NCBI GenBank assembly: GCA_019787685.1
Contig: JAHNUO010000006.1
Span: forward strand, 1,426,001-1,490,000
Direction: 5' to 3'
DNA length: 64,000 nt
Source: Chiua virens
Taxonomy: Eukaryota > Basidiomycota > Agaricomycetes > Boletales > Boletaceae
Numbering within the stretch: position 1 is the stretch's first letter; each line of letters begins with the position of its first letter. The notes below the pieces were generated by a model. It did not search any database. It was not told the origin of the DNA and worked only from the letters and a program-made list of their open reading frames with translations. Below, in pieces: positions 60,599-64,000 of this stretch. Both the position numbers and the translations under genes were made by a program.

Positions 60599-61841
60599 TT
60601 ATTCGTGGGGAATGGCCGCCTGAACAATCTGCAAAAACACGCTTCTGTCTTTTATATCTAGCTCTCCCTTTCTCCCAGACTTCCATAGGTAGTAAAGTCC
60701 TTTAATGCTGTCTGTGAGCGCTTTATCCTCTGTCTCGTGGAGATGGCGCGAATGATATTTAGAAAGAGGAGCGTCGTCGATCTTGATTGCAATGGGGGAA
60801 ATAATGGATGCATCAAGATATCCGGTGGTCAACGGGGGTGTGACCAATTCGGAATCGGCTGTAGTCTGCTCAGATGATAGGTCGGTGCTGTAAAGTGAAG
60901 GTGATTGCGACGAATATCGGTCCTCAGAAAGAGGGGACTGGTTATCCTTCCTAGGGGATACCGTGCTGAGAAGATGCACAAGCATATTGGGGATGGGGGA
61001 CCTAGCCCGGAAGCAATAGGGCGAGAATGGAGAACATTGACCGGAACATCGATGATGGGATCCTTTTGATTCCGGAATTGGAAGACCGATTCTTGGTCAT
61101 TGGAACCTACAGGCTGGAGTTTGCGACTAATTGGTAAAGGGGAGGGTATCGTGGAATCGGCGGTACCTGGAAAGATCGAGGAAGTCAGTTGGGAATTTCG
61201 TGAGAGGCATTAAGGCGGATATATCAACCTTGCACGGAAGCATACTGGGCCCAATACGCATCCTCTCCCTCAACAGTATCGGATTTAGATGCACTTTGCG
61301 GTGGTAGAGGGGAGGGCAGATCATCTCCTGCTGTCCCATAGGCATCCCAATAGGAATCGTCGCCGTCGTCGTCGACTTGATCTGCCAAATTAATAGGCGG
61401 AGGTTGCGTTGGATCTTGCCCACATGCAGAGATGCTGGCAAGCGACTCTTGCGGCGTGGAGAAAGAGGAAGGCGGGAATGGCATTAGCTGGAGATCATGA
61501 TACGTCCAACCACGAATATCATCCCAATGGAAGAGCATGCGCAACCCTTCTAGATTCGAGGATATTTGCACATGGGCAAAAGTGGATTCGGGATCTGATG
61601 TGTAGCATGTTGGATAGCTGGCCTGATCCAACAAGGGGGGTAGACGGTCGAAAAGGTCGATGATTTTGGCACTTTGGGGAGATGGCCAACCGAGGTACTC
61701 GACAGCGGAAGAAGGCGATAACTGGAGGAAGTAGTGTCGTTGACGAAGCGGGGTAGAGATGAGATGCGGGGGGAAGGGATCGGAGAGAGGGGAAATGTAC
61801 TGGAGGATTAGCTGGACTGTGTGAGCAGGAAGAGGGTACAT
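60599..61841 (-). CDS. Conserved unknown protein with Asp-rich SYWDAYG motifs
   Basis: Starts MYPLPAHTVQLILQYISPLS. The N-terminal half has HYFLQLSPSSAVEYLGWPSP and HWDDIRGWTYHDLQLMPFPP. An acidic middle carries two related motifs, GDDSYWDAYGTAGDDLP and GEDAYWAQYASVQG. After an intron at about 61168-61230 a Ser-rich stretch leads to a helical end: ETEDKALTDSIKGLYYLW, SGRKGELDIKDRSVFLQIVQ. I do not recognise a family or function; similar proteins are plain hypotheticals in basidiomycetes. One base appears to be missing at about 60989-60993, between SGLGPPSP and [10 protein letters not shown]. Divergent from the GPI-type protein gene. Confidence 0.72.
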
Positions 61842-62009
61842 GATGGTGGTTGTGGTAAGATCCAGAGTCGAACATATCAATATATGTTCTGTCCTGAACT
61901 TGTCACGAGGAGGGGTCAGCCTGCGATCAAATTTATCACCCCTCTATTCTCACACCGGACAACACTCACACACTTGCACCCACACCTCCACCTCCTTCGT
62001 AAGATACTC

Positions 62010-62529
62010 ATGCGAGTCTCTCTTTTGCTCGCCTGTCTGGCATTGCCAGTCCTTTCTGCTGCTCAGGTATTCTTTCTTTTTATCCCTGTTCTCTTGCTTC
62101 ACTCACCATCAATTTCTTCCCTCAGTCTTCGCAAGTATTCTACTCCAATGTCACTCGCCTGCATCCTAACCCTCCTTTAGTAACAGCTCGCAGTCTACCA
62201 TTACCGCAGCCCCGAGTTCGGCCAGTCAGTCAGCGTCTGCCTCTGGAAGTGCATCAAGCAACGTCACCGCCTCAGCCACTGGAACCTCGGCTGGAAATGC
62301 GACCTCCACCGCAAATGCCACTACCACATCCATCCTCCCGACAGCTCCTTCCTCTGTCCCTGGTCAGAACGGCGGTGGTCCGAATGGTGGCGCGCCAAGT
62401 CCGGGAACATCTGCATCCGGTGGTGTATATGGCCCACCGGACGGCTACATCGCCGCTGCAGGCGCCCTACAGAGCGCTGGGATACTAGAGCTTGTTTTGT
62501 TCGCACTCGGACTCTCGTTCTTTGTTTGA
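62010..62529 (+). CDS. Short GPI-anchored-type Ser/Thr/Ala-rich wall protein
   Basis: A clean signal peptide (MRVSLLLACLALPVLSAAQ) ends at an intron. The mature part is very rich in Ser, Thr, Ala and Gly with N-glycosylation sites (SNVTASATGTSAGNATSTAN). It ends with a spacer and a hydrophobic tail, GALQSAGILELVLFALGLSF, that fits a GPI attachment signal. Such proteins coat the fungal wall; no enzyme domain is present. The exon before the Ser-rich part (VFYSNVTRLHPNPPL) joins it only if one A is missing at about 62179-62182, or by an unusual splice. Confidence 0.66.
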
Positions 62530-62791
62530 TACCATGCGCTTCGTCCTTGGAATATTTCATGCGATATACCTCCTGGGACCTTTTCATTCAGGACTCTTGT
62601 GGTGGACTATCATCGATTCTTTTGCACTGAGCTATATTCTCAGACATTTATATTATGTCTATCAGGCATCGTATCTACGACATTCTCTCATTGACGCTCT
62701 ACCTTACCTTAGTGAACGTTCGCTTGCTAGCCAACCTTCAGGTCGGTGTATCCAATATAAAGCACAGCATTTGTAGACCAAAATATACCTC

Positions 62792-64000
62792 ATGGCTTGC
62801 CACTGGGTCTGGTCTCTTCTGAGATGCGGAGTTCCGTGTTGTGCATCTCAACGGTCTTTTTTCCCGAGTGTCCAGCGTCACTCAGCGTCTCGTTTCAGAT
62901 TTAACCAGTTACGCGCGGCCAGTATTCATTCGATCATGGCTGAAGCGCAGCCCACCGCAAAAAGGCAGAGGATAGATGTCAAGGTTTCGCGGTGTTATCA
63001 TGTTCCCCTAGCATACCAGCCTCACCAGGTCACTTGCAGACGATAGGAACACACGACGGGACTTTCCACTGTGATGAAGCGCTGGCTGTATATCTCTTGC
63101 GTCTTACAGATACCTATCGTACCGCAGGTACCGACACAACAAGAGCTTTTGCTATCCCATTCTCAACGATCCCGTAGACCTGAAACGCAGCAGAGATCCT
63201 GTTGTTCTAGATGTATGCGATATCGTCGTTGATGTCGGCGCGGTATACGATGAAAGCAAGCAGCGCTTTGATCACCATCAGAGAAGTTTCCAGGAAGTAT
63301 TTGGTCATGGATTTACGACTAAATTGTCATCTGCCGGTCTCATTTACAAGTACGTGGCAGTATAAAGTCTGCAACAGCCGCATGACCGAGCCATTCGAGC
63401 AGGCACTTTGGGAAAGAAATTATCGCTGCTCAGATCGGCGTCGAGCTTAACGACCCCAAAATCCACATCCTTTGGCTGAAATTATACAAGGTGAATTCTG
63501 GTGTTCTATCCGTCCGTTCGATGACTCACCTTAGTGGTAGGAATTTATCGAGGCCTTAGATGCCATCGACAATGGCATATCACAGTATTCCTCCGAGGAG
63601 AAACCAAGATACAGCAGTCGAACCGATCTATCGAGTAGAGTCGGTTGGCTTAACCCCCCATGGAATGATCCAGTCACCCCTCAAGTCACTGATGTGCGTT
63701 TTGGTACTCGACCTTCCGCACGTTCTCATCTACCGCCCAGTCTTACTTCGCCAACGCGTCCCGACTGGCCGGCGAAGAATTTCTCGGGAGGCTAAGATAT
63801 TATGCAAATGCTTGGCTACCAGCGCGCGACATAGTTCTCTCCGCTCTCTCCGCACGGTATAACGAAGATCCAAGCGGCAGTATCATTGTGTTTGACCGCT
63901 TTGTCCCATGGAAGGTAAGTTTCACATTACATACCGTCAGTTGTCTTGGCTTCATGAACTACGTAGGAGCATCTCTTCCAGCTCGAGGAAGAGCAGAAAT
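62792..64000 (+). CDS. MYG1: MYG1 family 3'-5' RNA exonuclease (C-terminus beyond window)
   Basis: The long start at 62792 gives an Arg-rich leader (RSFFPSVQRHSASRFRFNQL), a likely mitochondrial presequence. A second in-frame ATG at 62936 starts MAEAQPTAKRQRIDVK, with a KRQR nuclear-type signal. Conserved blocks: TIGTHDGTFHCDEALAVYLL, DPVVLDVCDIVVDVGAVYDE, RFDHHQRSFQEVFG, HFGKEIIAAQIGVELND, EFIEALDAIDNGISQY and FVPWKEHLFQLEEE at the window end. The HDGTFHCDE and DHH motifs belong to the DHH phosphoesterase-like core. Human MYG1 is an RNA exonuclease found in both mitochondria and nucleus. No frameshift seen; intron phases agree throughout. Confidence 0.92.

Noticed and set aside
1..64000. Mobile elements, CRISPR arrays, bacterial operons or a secondary-metabolite cluster
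   Set aside because: No transposase, reverse transcriptase, terminal repeats or spacer arrays seen, and no backbone synthase genes; the content is housekeeping and secreted-protein genes.

Overview
The window is ordinary nuclear DNA of a filamentous or mushroom-forming basidiomycete (Agaricomycetes-like). The evidence is 29 tightly packed genes on both strands, almost all split by short introns of about 45-60 bp. The families also fit: a PH-C2-RasGAP, a CPL1-like secreted protein, a Kex2-processed double-psi beta-barrel protein, a short GPI-anchored Ser/Thr-rich protein, and a DENN protein with a long low-complexity tail. I see no transposon, rRNA, tRNA or CRISPR array. Exon joins were made by hand from splice sites and family knowledge, so internal boundaries are less certain than the outer limits.

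Layout. 1-5.8 kb: 5' end of HSP104 (-), DPH7 (+), a TMEM135-like membrane protein (-), a dysferlin-domain Spo73-like protein (-). 5.8-14 kb (+): mitochondrial J-protein HSC20/JAC1, an RNA helicase starting 1 bp after it, and the AP-2 alpha adaptin. 14-19 kb (-): RasGAP and an ELO fatty-acid elongase. 19.2-30.9 kb (+): VPS13. 31-36.7 kb (-): DENN-domain protein and a glucose-6-phosphate 1-epimerase. 36.8-40.6 kb (+): PP2A scaffold subunit and a CPL1-like secreted protein. 40.9-47.6 kb: a small Tic20-like membrane protein (-), RPS24 (+), ARP1 (-), a Cys-rich membrane protein (+), an 87-residue SVIP-like protein (+), GPI2/PIG-C (+). 48-56.3 kb (-): bZIP factor, APC4, DRS1. 56.5-64 kb: a shortened MPP10 (+), SEC9 (+), a double-psi beta-barrel secreted protein (+), an unknown protein (-), a GPI-type protein (+), and MYG1 (+, running off the window).

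Functional themes are membrane lipids and traffic (ELO, VPS13, Spo73-like, AP-2 alpha, SEC9, DENN, GPI2), ribosome production (DRS1 and MPP10 sharing one short divergent promoter, RPS24), and protein quality control (HSP104, HSC20, SVIP-like). These are neighbours, not a proven cluster.

Three things stand out. First, at least five introns begin with GC instead of GT. Second, many genes carry isolated one-base frameshifts, often in short homopolymers, which look like residual assembly errors rather than gene death. Third, the TMEM135-like gene carries an in-frame TAG in an otherwise intact reading frame. The most overlooked gene is the small SVIP-like protein with a p97-binding motif.
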